Position numbers and translations under genes: made by a program. A DNA stretch of 55,472 nucleotides from an uncultured Parabacteroides sp. (GTDB lineage Bacteria > Bacteroidota > Bacteroidia > Bacteroidales > Tannerellaceae), in assembly GCA_900541965.1 (NCBI GenBank), contig UQLN01000032.1, positions 1-55,472 of the forward strand, given 5' to 3'. Shown piece after piece: positions 8,613 through 17,087 of this stretch. The notes under the pieces are model-generated. The model did not search any database, was not told where the DNA came from, and saw only the letters and a program-made list of their open reading frames with translations. Numbering within the stretch: position 1 is the first letter of the stretch; each line of letters begins with the position of its first letter.

Positions 8613-8707
8613 GTTTGTCTCTCTTTATGAGAAAGATCTGACAGTAGAAGAACTTTACCGAAAATGAATTGTTACACAGATATGATGGTCTATACAAAGA
8701 GATTGAC

Positions 8708-8715
8708 TATATTTG
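8708..8715 (+). promoter_or_regulatory. -7 box of the transketolase promoter
   Basis: TATATTTG fits the Bacteroidetes -7 consensus TAnnTTTG, 24 bp before the tkt start. I see no clear -33 TTG at the normal distance. Confidence 0.55.
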
Positions 8716-8739
8716 CATAAAAAATAAAAACTCATCAAA

Positions 8740-10767
8740 ATGAACGATATTAAATTAATGAACAAAGCAGCAGACAATATCCGTATTTTGTCTGCCTCTA
8801 TGGTCGAAAAAGCTAAATCCGGTCACCCAGGTGGAGCAATGGGTGGAGCAGACTTTGTAAACGTCTTGTTTTCAGAGTTTATGGTATACGATCCTAAAAA
8901 TCCTACATGGGAAAGCAGAGACCGTTATTTCCAGGATCCGGGCCATATGTCTCCAATGCTTTATTCAGTACTTGCCCTTACAGGCAAATTCACAATTGAT
9001 GAATTGAAACAATTCCGCCAGTGGGGAAGTGTTACTCCGGGACATCCTGAAGTAAACGTACAACGCGGTATCGAAAATACATCCGGCCCTCTGGGACAAG
9101 GTCATACCTATGCAGTAGGTGCTGCTATAGCTGCCAAGTTCCTGAAAGCGCGTCTGGGTGATGTCATGAATCAAACAATTTACGCATATATTTCCGACGG
9201 AGGCATCCAGGAAGAAATCTCACAGGGCGCCGGACGTATTGCAGGTACATTAGGACTTGACAACCTTATCATGTTCTATGATGCAAACAACATACAGTTG
9301 TCTACAACCGTAGAAGAAGTGACAGCAGAAAATGTTGCCATGAAATATGAAGCCTGGGGTTGGAAAGTTATTACAATAAACGGTAATGACGTAACAGAAA
9401 TCCGTAAAGCATTAACAGAAGCAAAAGCCGAGACTTCCCGTCCTACCCTTATTATCGGTAATACAATAATGGGTAAAGGAGCTTTAGGAGAAGATAAAAG
9501 CAGCTATGAAAATAAGGTATCCACTCACGGACAACCTCTCTCCGCTGCCGGTGTTTCTATTTCCGAAACTATCAAGAATTTAGGGGGAAACCCTGAAGAC
9601 CCATTCCAGATATTCCCTGAAGTTGCAGAGCTATATGCTAAACGTGCCAAAGAGCTGGAAGCAATCGTTGCCGAACGCTATGCTGCAAAAGCAGAGTGGG
9701 CAAAAGCAAATCCGGAATTGGCTGCTAAAATGGAGAAATGGTTCTCAGGTGAAGTTCCAGCCATCGACTGGAAAGCAATCGAACAGAAGCCGAATCAGGC
9801 AACCCGCACCGCTTCGGCCACCGTTTTAGGTATATTGGCTACTCAGGTCGGCAATATGATTTGTGCATCCGCCGACTTATCCAACTCGGATAAGACAGAT
9901 GGTTTCCTGAAGAAAACCCATTCTTTTGTAAAAGGAGACTTCAGCGGTGCTTTCTTCCAGGCTGGTGTAGCCGAATTGACAATGGCTTGCGTATGTATCG
10001 GTATGGCGCTGCATGGCGGCGTTATCGTAGCTTGCGGAACATTCTTCGTATTCTCCGATTATATGAAGCCTGCAATACGTATGGCTGCATTAATGGAATT
10101 GCCGGTTAAGTTTATCTGGTCGCACGATGCATTCCGTGTGGGAGAAGACGGGCCGACACACGAACCTGTTGAACAGGAAGCACAAATCCGCCTGATGGAG
10201 AAACTGAAAAACCATAAGGGACATAATTCGATGTTGGTACTTCGTCCTGCCGACGTATGCGAAGCAACTGTTGCCTGGAAGATGGCAATGGAAAACACCT
10301 CCACTCCTACCGGCTTGATTTTCTCCCGTCAAAACATTACCGATTTACCTTCTAAGGGCAATCGGTATGAAGATGCTTTACAGGCAGAAAAAGGAGCATA
10401 CATTGTAGAAAGCGACGAAAATCCGGATGTAGTTATGGTTGCTTCCGGTTCGGAAGTATCGACCTTGGAAGAAGGTGCCGCATTGCTTCGTGCCGATGGC
10501 GTTAAAGTACGTATCGTATCCGTTCCTTCAGAAGGCTTGTTCCGTAACCAAAGCAAAGAATATCAGGAATCGGTAATTCCTACCGGAAGCAAGATATTCG
10601 GATTGACTGCGGGCTTACCGGTTAACCTGGAAGGTTTGGTTGGTGCAAACGGTAAAATCTGGGGATTGGAATCGTTTGGTTTCTCCGCTCCTTATAAGGT
10701 ACTGGACGAAAAGCTTGGTTTCACCGGACAGAATGTATATAAACAAGTAAAAGAATTATTAGGATAA
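8740..10767 (+). CDS. tkt: Transketolase
   Basis: Transketolase moves two-carbon units between sugar phosphates in the non-oxidative pentose phosphate pathway, using thiamine diphosphate. The 675-residue, full-length protein shows the substrate-binding SGHPGGAMGGAD start (about residue 25). The TPP motif runs from SDGGIQEE to NNIQLS (about 150-190), and GEDGPTHEPVEQ (about 468) belongs to the pyrimidine domain. Canonical GDG is SDG here, as in a number of Bacteroidetes enzymes. It has its own -7 box and is followed 58 bp later by rpiB. Bacteroides AraR regulons include a transketolase, so control by the adjacent Nudix regulator is plausible but unproven. Confidence 0.96.
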   Translation: MNDIKLMNKAADNIRILSASMVEKAKSGHPGGAMGGADFVNVLFSEFMVYDPKNPTWESRDRYFQDPGHMSPMLYSVLALTGKFTIDELKQFRQWGSVTPGHPEVNVQRGIENTSGPLGQGHTYAVGAAIAAKFLKARLGDVMNQTIYAYISDGGIQEEISQGAGRIAGTLGLDNLIMFYDANNIQLSTTVEEVTAENVAMKYEAWGWKVITINGNDVTEIRKALTEAKAETSRPTLIIGNTIMGKGALGEDKSSYENKVSTHGQPLSAAGVSISETIKNLGGNPEDPFQIFPEVAELYAKRAKELEAIVAERYAAKAEWAKANPELAAKMEKWFSGEVPAIDWKAIEQKPNQATRTASATVLGILATQVGNMICASADLSNSDKTDGFLKKTHSFVKGDFSGAFFQAGVAELTMACVCIGMALHGGVIVACGTFFVFSDYMKPAIRMAALMELPVKFIWSHDAFRVGEDGPTHEPVEQEAQIRLMEKLKNHKGHNSMLVLRPADVCEATVAWKMAMENTSTPTGLIFSRQNITDLPSKGNRYEDALQAEKGAYIVESDENPDVVMVASGSEVSTLEEGAALLRADGVKVRIVSVPSEGLFRNQSKEYQESVIPTGSKIFGLTAGLPVNLEGLVGANGKIWGLESFGFSAPYKVLDEKLGFTGQNVYKQVKELLG

Positions 10768-10783
10768 AAATAAAATAACAGAA

Positions 10784-10807
10784 AGGGAGTCTCGTGAGAG
10801 TCTCCCT
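10784..10807 (+). promoter_or_regulatory. Intercistronic hairpin between tkt and rpiB
   Basis: AGGGAG pairs with CTCCCT around an inner CTC/GAG stem. No T run follows at once (CTTCTATAAAA), so it is more likely an RNA-processing or stabilising hairpin than a full terminator. Confidence 0.5.
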
Positions 10808-10825
10808 CTTCTATAAAAAAAAGAT

Positions 10826-11257
10826 ATGAAAACAATAGGTTTATGTTGTGACCACGCGGGGTACGAACTCAAAGAATATGTAAAACAACTACTCGATTCT
10901 AAAGGATTAGCTTATAAAGATTTCGGTACAAATTCTATGGATAGTTGCGATTATCCGGACTTTGCCCATCCCCTTGCTATTGCCGTTGAAGCCGGAGAGG
11001 TATATCCCGGGATAGCTATCTGCGGAACAGGCAATGGAATCGCCATGACATTAAACAAACACCAGGGCATACGGGCCGCTTTGTGCTGGGAAGAAGGAAT
11101 AGCACGCTTGGCCCGCGAACATAACAATGCAAACATTATTGTTATGCCCGGTAGATTTATCAGCCGGGAAGAAGCAACCCGTTCGGTAGAAACATTCCTG
11201 AATACTCCATTTGAAGGCGGACGCCATCAACGGAGAATTGATAAAATACCAGTATAA
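10826..11257 (+). CDS. rpiB: Ribose-5-phosphate isomerase B
   Basis: RpiB interconverts ribose-5-phosphate and ribulose-5-phosphate, feeding transketolase next door. The 143-residue protein has the RpiB/LacAB signatures: CDHAGYELKEYV at the N-terminus, AICGTGNGIAMTLNK with the catalytic Cys (about residue 67), and EHNNANIIVMPGRFIS (about 95). The length is normal. It is probably cotranscribed with tkt and is closed by a strong terminator. Confidence 0.96.
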   Translation: MKTIGLCCDHAGYELKEYVKQLLDSKGLAYKDFGTNSMDSCDYPDFAHPLAIAVEAGEVYPGIAICGTGNGIAMTLNKHQGIRAALCWEEGIARLAREHNNANIIVMPGRFISREEATRSVETFLNTPFEGGRHQRRIDKIPV

Positions 11258-11274
11258 GATATTTTCCAGATAAA

Positions 11275-11330
11275 AAACAAATCCTTCTCTGCCTCTATAT
11301 TATAGATTCAGAGAAGGATTTGTTTTTCTA
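11275..11330. terminator. Bidirectional terminator between rpiB and the TPR regulator
   Basis: A perfect 17-bp stem (AAACAAATCCTTCTCTG at 11275-11291 against 11309-11325) with a 17-nt loop has a T run on each strand's 3' side. It serves the two convergent genes. Confidence 0.92.
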
Positions 11331-11343
11331 AAATTTTCCTCAT

Positions 11344-13095
11344 TCATTCTTCTTCCTTCAATCCGTCACCTTGTTCCTTATATTCCTTATTCAATTTGGC
11401 ATATTGTACGGGAGACATACCATAACGGGCACTAAATAAACGGGACATTGTACGATAAGAACCAAAACCACAAGTGGAAGCAACAACATGCATATCACAA
11501 TCCACCTCTTCGGAGATTTGTTTTACCACCATTTCCAAACGCAGGCTGTTTATATAATTGGTAAAATTCATGCCTGTATGAGCCTGTAAAACTGCAATAA
11601 ACTTATTCTTGTTTGTAAAGAGTCTCTTCACTACATAATCCCGTGTAAGCGATGGGTCTTGAAGCAGATGCTCTTCCTTCAGCAGCCTGACAAACTGTTC
11701 AAATAAATTGTCCGCTCCATTTCCATCCAGTTTCAATTCTTCATTTTGGGAACGTATCAGATCTTCCAATTGCTGTATACGTTCCTGAGCTTTATCTTTC
11801 AATTTCAGATACTCATTCATCTGTGTATACATCTTCTTGTTGCGCCGTCTTTCCTGAATAACCACTCCAATAATCAAAATAATAATAACCAAGCACAAAA
11901 CCACAGTCACAACCGCCGAAGAGATAATCATATCTCCTTGGTGTATCCGGACTTTCTGCCGCTCTATCTGTGATTCTTTTTCTTGTATATTATATAAGGT
12001 AGCCATCTCTAAAGCCTTACTCCTCCTGTCCCGTTCATAAAGAGTATCGGATAGTATCGATGTCTTCTGATAAAAAGAAACAGCTTCTTTATATTTATGG
12101 ACATTCAGATAAGCTTCTGCCAACTGACGGCAAGTTTCAACAAATGGAGACGTAATATCTCCCAGCCTTTCATAAAACTGATAGTTTCTCTCCAACAACC
12201 TGATTATATACTCGTTATTTCCCAATGCCTGATAATATCTGACAGCCAATTCCCTTCCGGCTACACTGTCAAAACAAGGATTCGACTCAAGAATCTTAAA
12301 ATACTTTCCTGCCTCATCATATTGTTTCATTTTACTTAGAACATAAGCTAGGTTACCAAAACAATGGCACTGTTGCATTTCCAGTACACGAGGAGGCATT
12401 AACTTTTTATCGGTATCCGAAAAATTATTTATCACATCCAAATGCATTAACGCTGTTTGGTAAGCCTTTTCATAATTCTTATCTTCACAATAATCTAAGG
12501 TCAATTCATTATAGCATTCCGACAATTCATACAAAGCTCTTGTCCTACGCAAAGGAGGCCCTGACATATCATCTGCCACTTTCGTAAAAAGGCTGATCGC
12601 CTCATTGGCAAAATGGTATCCCTGCTTTTTATCACCTAAAGCAATATATGCCTTACCTATCGTCCAATAAGGCCACCGTTTCACCCGGTCATCCAAATTC
12701 AATTCCTTAATCTTATCCAATTGCAACCCGGCACATTCTATGGCTTTCTCGTATTCGTCAATAGCCAGATAATCATCACAAAGATTTCTTGTCGCATTTA
12801 TAAAATAAGAATAGTTGTTTTGTACGGAATCTTCCGCCAAAAGCAAATTCTCATATTTTATAGAAAGCATATATTGTGAAGTATGTTTATAAATATCCGC
12901 CTGCACCCAATACAATTGATAATCGGGTATATCCTTTCTACCCCACACACTATCCAACAACCGCTGTGCATTTTGAGGATCTGTATTCGCTAACGAACGG
13001 ATAAATATTATATCCAAACTGTCTTGAACCTCAGACTTACCATAGTAAGAGAACAGTAAAAAACAAAAAAATACACATAATACTCGCTTCTTCAT
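11344..13095 (-). CDS. Membrane TPR protein with C-terminal AraC-type DNA-binding domain
   Basis: The 583-residue protein has an N-terminal signal or membrane segment (KKRVLCVFFCFLLFSYYG) and several TPR-like helical repeats (about 60-370, presumably periplasmic). A transmembrane helix (about 388-412, SAVVTVVLCLVIIILIIGVV) precedes a coiled coil (about 420-455). The C-terminal AraC/XylS helix-turn-helix (about 480-570) contains NFTNYINSLRLE and CGFGSYRTMSRLFSARYGMSP. Such proteins are one-component membrane regulators common in Bacteroidetes. The signal and ligand are unknown. It diverges from the Ig-like lipoprotein gene, and the gap holds paired AATTGTGA boxes suitable for an AraC-type dimer, so this lipoprotein is its likely target. 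Confidence 0.85.
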   Translation of the reverse strand: MKKRVLCVFFCFLLFSYYGKSEVQDSLDIIFIRSLANTDPQNAQRLLDSVWGRKDIPDYQLYWVQADIYKHTSQYMLSIKYENLLLAEDSVQNNYSYFINATRNLCDDYLAIDEYEKAIECAGLQLDKIKELNLDDRVKRWPYWTIGKAYIALGDKKQGYHFANEAISLFTKVADDMSGPPLRRTRALYELSECYNELTLDYCEDKNYEKAYQTALMHLDVINNFSDTDKKLMPPRVLEMQQCHCFGNLAYVLSKMKQYDEAGKYFKILESNPCFDSVAGRELAVRYYQALGNNEYIIRLLERNYQFYERLGDITSPFVETCRQLAEAYLNVHKYKEAVSFYQKTSILSDTLYERDRRSKALEMATLYNIQEKESQIERQKVRIHQGDMIISSAVVTVVLCLVIIILIIGVVIQERRRNKKMYTQMNEYLKLKDKAQERIQQLEDLIRSQNEELKLDGNGADNLFEQFVRLLKEEHLLQDPSLTRDYVVKRLFTNKNKFIAVLQAHTGMNFTNYINSLRLEMVVKQISEEVDCDMHVVASTCGFGSYRTMSRLFSARYGMSPVQYAKLNKEYKEQGDGLKEEE

Positions 13096-13248
13096 CTTTT
13101 ATCAAGTCGTTTCCAGAACACAAAAATACAATAATCAACATTAAACTAACAGACACAAACAAATATCCATCAAAAATAATAATATCACAATAATAATCAA
13201 TAGTTTATAGCATAAAATAAACAGTTCTTCCTGTGAACGGCCAAGTTT

Positions 13249-13277
13249 AATTGTGATGTTTTATCCTCAAATTGTGA
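13249..13277 (+). promoter_or_regulatory. Paired direct repeats, likely AraC-type operator
   Basis: AATTGTGA occurs at 13249 and 13270, exactly 21 bp apart (two helical turns). A reverse copy, TCACAAT, occurs near 13188. With the -7 box at 13310 the pair sits near -47 to -75, a typical activator position for the lipoprotein gene. Confidence 0.55.
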
Positions 13278-13309
13278 CAAAATAACCCTTTATAAACTTG
13301 CTATATAGA

Positions 13310-13317
13310 TATTTTTG
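13310..13317 (+). promoter_or_regulatory. -7 box of the Ig-like lipoprotein gene
   Basis: TATTTTTG matches TAnnTTTG, 23 bp before the start codon at 13341. Confidence 0.6.
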
Positions 13318-13340
13318 CAACAAATATCAAATTACACATT

Positions 13341-14231
13341 ATGAAAAGAAATCTGTTTACATTCTCATTTTTAATTGCAACAGCATTATTCGCGTCATGC
13401 GAAAAGGACCAGACTCCCAAACTGACACCTGCCGAACCCGGACAAATTACAATGGACAGGACCAAAGTTGGCGCCGGACAGCCTGTTACCCTGACTTGTC
13501 CTATATCTCTGGGTGAAAATGTCAAATCTTATGAAGTAAGATGGAAATATCCGAGTGGCATATCTTCAGAACCAGTTCAATTAGAGGATGGAAAGGCTAT
13601 ATTAAAAGACTATACGCCATCAAGTGCAGGACACTACATACTTGCCTGCACCGTTTCATCACTGGGTGACGGAGGCTTCGAAAATAAAGAAGCTACAATA
13701 GAATTCGATGTTGTCAATTGTGATTTCAAAACTTCTTTTTGGGGCGACAACCTCAACGATACTAAACGGAATGCACCTGGCATCCAGAAATTAGAAGGGC
13801 AAAGTGATGTCTACTTTTTAATATCAAAAGACGCAAGCAATAATCAAATCTTCACTTACTACGTCTTTTCCAATGATAAATTATCTAAAGGCCTTGAAAG
13901 TTTGATTGCCGATAATTTGAGGCCTATCCGTAACCGGGTAGAAGCATCCACATTACCTGTAACCGGAAGCTATAGCCTAAGCTTTTCTGAATTTTGGAAA
14001 GAAGAATCAGTTGAGACAACTCAACAGAAGGAAATCTTAAACAAAATATTGGCAGCCCCATCATTAAAAAACATATCGCCTCAAGAAATCGATATACTTT
14101 ACGAACCTGTTTTAAAAGGTGATTTAACGATGGAATTCACATGTTCTAACGGTAGTACTAACTCTGTATTAACGATCGAAAAACAAAAAAACGCTGACAA
14201 AATTGCTTTTCAAACTGTTTTCGAACCATAA
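13341..14231 (+). CDS. Lipoprotein with an N-terminal Ig-like/PKD-type domain, unknown function
   Basis: The 296-residue protein begins with a lipoprotein signal (MKRNLFTFSFLIATALFASC; lipobox FASC), so it is lipidated and probably reaches the outer membrane. The region at about 30-125 (GQPVTLTCPISLGEN, YEVRWKYPSG, SSAGHYILACTVSS) reads like an immunoglobulin/PKD fold with W and the D/G-x-Y-x-C pattern. I do not recognise the rest, which has no repeat or catalytic motif. It is a single gene, divergent from the TPR/AraC regulator that probably controls it. A surface or binding role is inferred only from the fold and lipidation. Confidence 0.75.
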   Translation: MKRNLFTFSFLIATALFASCEKDQTPKLTPAEPGQITMDRTKVGAGQPVTLTCPISLGENVKSYEVRWKYPSGISSEPVQLEDGKAILKDYTPSSAGHYILACTVSSLGDGGFENKEATIEFDVVNCDFKTSFWGDNLNDTKRNAPGIQKLEGQSDVYFLISKDASNNQIFTYYVFSNDKLSKGLESLIADNLRPIRNRVEASTLPVTGSYSLSFSEFWKEESVETTQQKEILNKILAAPSLKNISPQEIDILYEPVLKGDLTMEFTCSNGSTNSVLTIEKQKNADKIAFQTVFEP

Positions 14232-14423
14232 TTGATACATTTCTGCCGGACAACTCTTTTGTCATTCTGACAAAAAGACAAAAACAGCTATTCCTACGTT
14301 ACCTGTATGGAGCTACATCCGGTATCAGTTGTAAATATGCGAATCTCACAGGGTTTAGCTTTGTCTGTTTGTTGACATAAATAGTATAATGCTTACTAAT
14401 TGAATAAAGAGACGGTTTATTTA

Positions 14424-14497
14424 TTAGACGCGACAAACGCGGGTTAATACATGCTATTTGCTCATTAACCCGCGTTTTAAGCGTCATTCTCGTCTAA
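14424..14497. repeat. Nested hairpin inside repeat copy A
   Basis: A perfect 14-bp stem (AAACGCGGGTTAAT at 14435-14448 with 14464-14477) encloses a 15-nt loop beginning ACATGCTATT. Outer arms TTAGACG (14424) and CGTCTAA (14491) enclose it. It could also end transcription for the convergent genes. The loop orientation is opposite to that expected from copy B. Confidence 0.7.
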
Positions 14498-14607
14498 TCA
14501 TATTGTTACGTTTATTAGGTGACAACAATCTATTTGACATCTGAATCCAGTCTGGTATTAGTATCATTCCAGAACCGCGTCTTCACTTAAGAGCATCAAA
14601 AACAAAA

Positions 14608-14659
14608 CATATATGATTCGATTTCAAAACATATATGCTTTAAATTCAAAACATACATG
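14608..14659. repeat. Array A: three palindrome cores at 22-bp spacing
   Basis: Cores CATATATG (14608), CATATATG (14630) and CATACATG (14652), flanked by AAAA/TTTT, are spaced exactly 22 bp. The palindrome ATCCGCGCGGAT follows at 14664. Confidence 0.8.
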
Positions 14660-14965
14660 TTTTATCCGCGCGGATAGTTGTATTTGAGTGCACAGACTGC
14701 TGGAATTTGTTGGCAAAATAACTGGAAATTGACCCGGAATAGATGAAAATAGGTTCCGAATAGTACACAAAACCCTGTTTTTAGCACTAAAAAAGAGTAA
14801 ATTTCCTCCTAAAATGACTTTTATACATACATGCTGAGTCAAAACAAAAGGCTTTATTCAATCAAAGTGTCAAAAAACAGCACAAAAAACGGAACATTAT
14901 GAAATATCGAAAAGGCAACCTGAACCTATTAAACGGTACTTTTTGAGAAGAATTAGAGAGATAGT

Positions 14966-16156
14966 TCAGGAGATACTACGCTTCAATTCGATAACATTCC
15001 CTTTTATCTCATAGGTGATTGGCAAGCTCTTTTGCAAAGTTTGCAATACCTGTTCCACATTTTCAAATAAAATAAGTTTTCCGGTACATTTCAAATTCTC
15101 AATATCGGACGAACAGGCAAACCGGAGATAATAATAATGGGACAGGCGGCTAAGAATATCTTTCAATTCCTTCTGATTAAATTGCAAGAATCCATCTTTC
15201 CAGGAGATATAATCATAAATATCTACATGGGAAACCGACATCTGCTCTTTATCCAGCACTAACATCTCATTGGGCTTGATCCGTTTTTCCTCTCCCGAAC
15301 AGTTATCTACAGATACACTCCCCTCTTTCAGGATCACTGCTTGCTGCGGGTCATCATTATAGGCTGTAACATTAAATGAAGTTCCCAATACTTTCACCTT
15401 CATCCGTGACGTCTCCACATAGAAAGGATGGGAAGAATCCTTTTTTACTTCCAGATAAATCTCACCGTTCACATGGATTGTACGGTCATCACCGTCAAAG
15501 CGGTCGGGGAAGCGAAGTACTGTGCCTGAATTGACCCATACTTTAGTTCCATCAGCTAAAAGAATAGACGACTGGCGGCCTTTGGGCACTGTCAGCTGGT
15601 TTAAAGAAATCTCTTCTGCCTGCTCATCTTCAACAGCAGCTATATTCTTCTCTGAAATCTCTATTTTACCTTTTTTGTTTACACTGATAGGAGTTTTGTC
15701 TATGACCCGGACCTTCTTCTTTGTTGTTAATTGCAATGTTATTTCAGTCTGCGTGCTATCTATGCACATATGCTGGGCAATGGAAGAATTTGCCGTATCA
15801 AGGCTTCTCCCTTTTTGTACGTGCCATCCAATACCAATAGAACAAAGCAAAACAACGCAAGCGGCTGCATATTGCCAAAATAAATACCGGCGCTTGGCTT
15901 GCTTATGCTTAACCGCATTTTGCTTAATACGTAATTTAAGAGATTCTTTTTCATCGGGAGATAAGCTGTACCGGTTCATCCGGGCAGAACATACAACCTC
16001 CTTCGCATGCCGTACTGTCAACTTTTCTTCCGGAAAAGCATCCAAATAGCCATTCCAATAAGCATCCGACTCTTCTGTCGGACACAGGCACCATAAAATA
16101 AACAAATCTTCATGGATTAATTCTTTTTCCGTTTTCTTACAATTGTATTGAGCCAT
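14966..16156 (-). CDS. FecR-family anti-sigma/signal-transfer protein
   Basis: FecR-type proteins sit in the inner membrane and pass a signal from an outer-membrane receptor to their ECF sigma factor. The 396-residue product has an N-terminal cytoplasmic anti-sigma part (1-85) and one transmembrane helix (about 90-110, YAAACVVLLCSIGIGW). The FecR domain (about 175-280) contains LTVPKGRQSSILLADGT, WVNSGT and VLGTSFNVTAY. A C-terminal secretin/TonB-like domain (DUF4974, about 325-395) contains FNQKELKDILSRLSHYY. I start at MAQYNCKK (16156), since the 20 extra residues of the longer frame are not typical. It follows the sigma gene by 98 bp. Unusually no SusC-type receptor gene follows; repeat copy A does. 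Confidence 0.88.
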   Translation of the reverse strand: MAQYNCKKTEKELIHEDLFILWCLCPTEESDAYWNGYLDAFPEEKLTVRHAKEVVCSARMNRYSLSPDEKESLKLRIKQNAVKHKQAKRRYLFWQYAAACVVLLCSIGIGWHVQKGRSLDTANSSIAQHMCIDSTQTEITLQLTTKKKVRVIDKTPISVNKKGKIEISEKNIAAVEDEQAEEISLNQLTVPKGRQSSILLADGTKVWVNSGTVLRFPDRFDGDDRTIHVNGEIYLEVKKDSSHPFYVETSRMKVKVLGTSFNVTAYNDDPQQAVILKEGSVSVDNCSGEEKRIKPNEMLVLDKEQMSVSHVDIYDYISWKDGFLQFNQKELKDILSRLSHYYYLRFACSSDIENLKCTGKLILFENVEQVLQTLQKSLPITYEIKGNVIELKRSIS

Positions 16157-16254
16157 CTCCTTCCTATAGATATTTAAATAAAGACGCAAATATTTCAAAT
16201 TTGCCCCTATGCACAACCTAAATAAATATTAATAAGCAACACTTTTACAAACAC

Positions 16255-16800
16255 TTAAGGTTTTATCAGGCCAACCAGCCATATGAACATAAGCAGTAAT
16301 TTCTCTTCCTGCATCCGTTCGATAGCCCGGTAAGTCAATTTCCGCACACTCTTTGTCGTAATTTGAAGTATCCGGGCAATTTCTTCATAACTCAAATCCT
16401 GCATATAATGCAGATAAATCACTTCCCGTTGCTTACCGGTAAGCAAACTCATTAGATATTCAATCTGCTTAGAACATTCCTGCCGCTCTTCCTCGTCCTC
16501 CAGCAAATCCAATGTCTCCACCTTAATTAAAAAGTCATATTCGCTTGTCTCTTCCAGATTCTTATAGGGTATTTCCTTTCGTTTCAAAGAGATAATCCGG
16601 TTTTTCAGGCTACACAGAAGATAAAATTTGACATTGGTGGTAATATTCAACTTATCCCCTCCCTCATAGAGATGAAGAAAGACATCGTGTATGGCATCCA
16701 TCAGAATGTCTTTTTCGATGCCAAAAGCCATTCCATATGAAAACATGTCATTTACATAGGTCTCATACCATTGGTCAAAGTCTCTTTCCTCTTGTCTCAT
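16255..16800 (-). CDS. ECF RNA polymerase sigma factor (FecI-like)
   Basis: The 181-residue protein has the sigma-70 region 2 (about 10-75, DAIHDVFLHLYEGGDKL) and region 4 (about 115-170), where SYEEIARILQITTKSVRKL forms the helix-turn-helix. It would direct RNA polymerase to a small regulon, normally including a neighbouring polysaccharide-utilisation locus. I use the Met at 16800 (MRQEERDFDQ) because sigma region 2 starts directly after it; a longer frame starts at 16833. It is paired with the FecR-like gene downstream. The residues after region 4 (LLLMFIWLVGLIKP) form a hydrophobic tail, which is common in Bacteroidetes ECF factors. Confidence 0.9.
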   Translation of the reverse strand: MRQEERDFDQWYETYVNDMFSYGMAFGIEKDILMDAIHDVFLHLYEGGDKLNITTNVKFYLLCSLKNRIISLKRKEIPYKNLEETSEYDFLIKVETLDLLEDEEERQECSKQIEYLMSLLTGKQREVIYLHYMQDLSYEEIARILQITTKSVRKLTYRAIERMQEEKLLLMFIWLVGLIKP

Positions 16801-16956
16801 ATATTCATAAACACAAAAAAATGAAGTAGACACAAATTTAAAAGAAAATCTCCAGTAAAAAACAAAAAGGGATAAAATTCATTACTTTTACAAAGAGCTA
16901 TTGCTTTGCATGGATAAAACGTGATACATCATTCAAATAACGAAAACAATACTACA

Positions 16957-17058
16957 ATGGAAAAAAATATAATAGACGAACTATTCAGCGATATCCTAAA
17001 TGAATTTACAAAAATACCCCTCGACTATTCTCTAGCCAAGAGGTATTATTGTGTTTAA
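16957..17058 (+). CDS. Possible 33-residue ORF, unrecognised
   Basis: A short frame (MEKNIIDELFSDILNEF...) lies in the 287-bp gap between the sigma gene and the fimbrillin-like gene, divergent from the former and convergent with the latter. Composition is protein-like and acidic at the N-terminus. It could be a truncated relic of a longer gene or chance. A TATTGCTTTG stretch near 16901 resembles a -7 box loosely. I assign no function. Confidence 0.3.
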   Translation: MEKNIIDELFSDILNEFTKIPLDYSLAKRYYCV

Positions 17059-17087
17059 ATGAAAATAGGTTCTGGTATAAGGTGAAC

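Larger units (their letters stand above)
14260..14872 (-). repeat. Dispersed intergenic repeat, copy A (about 613 nt)
   Basis: Read on the minus strand, this gap aligns with 48518-49140 on the plus strand over its whole length, with patchy but collinear identity. Shared blocks in order: TGACACTTTGATT; CTTTTTTAG..CTAAAA; AAATACAACTATCCGCGCGGA; three 22-bp palindrome units; GGTTCTG; ATATGATTAGACG followed by AATGAC; AGTAAGCATTAT; TTTTGTCTTTTTG. No conserved protein frame is visible. It fills the gap between two convergent genes (lipoprotein and FecR). It may be an old mobile element, a structured RNA or a chromosome-organising site; nothing decides between them. Confidence 0.7.

Noticed and set aside
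14608..14659. CRISPR-like array
   Set aside because: The repeated cores are 8-10 bp at a 22-bp period, the intervening sequence is itself similar, and no cas gene is present.
14299..14842. Two 60-70 codon frames in the gap after the Ig-like lipoprotein
   Set aside because: They lie within repeat copy A and their reading is not kept in copy B.
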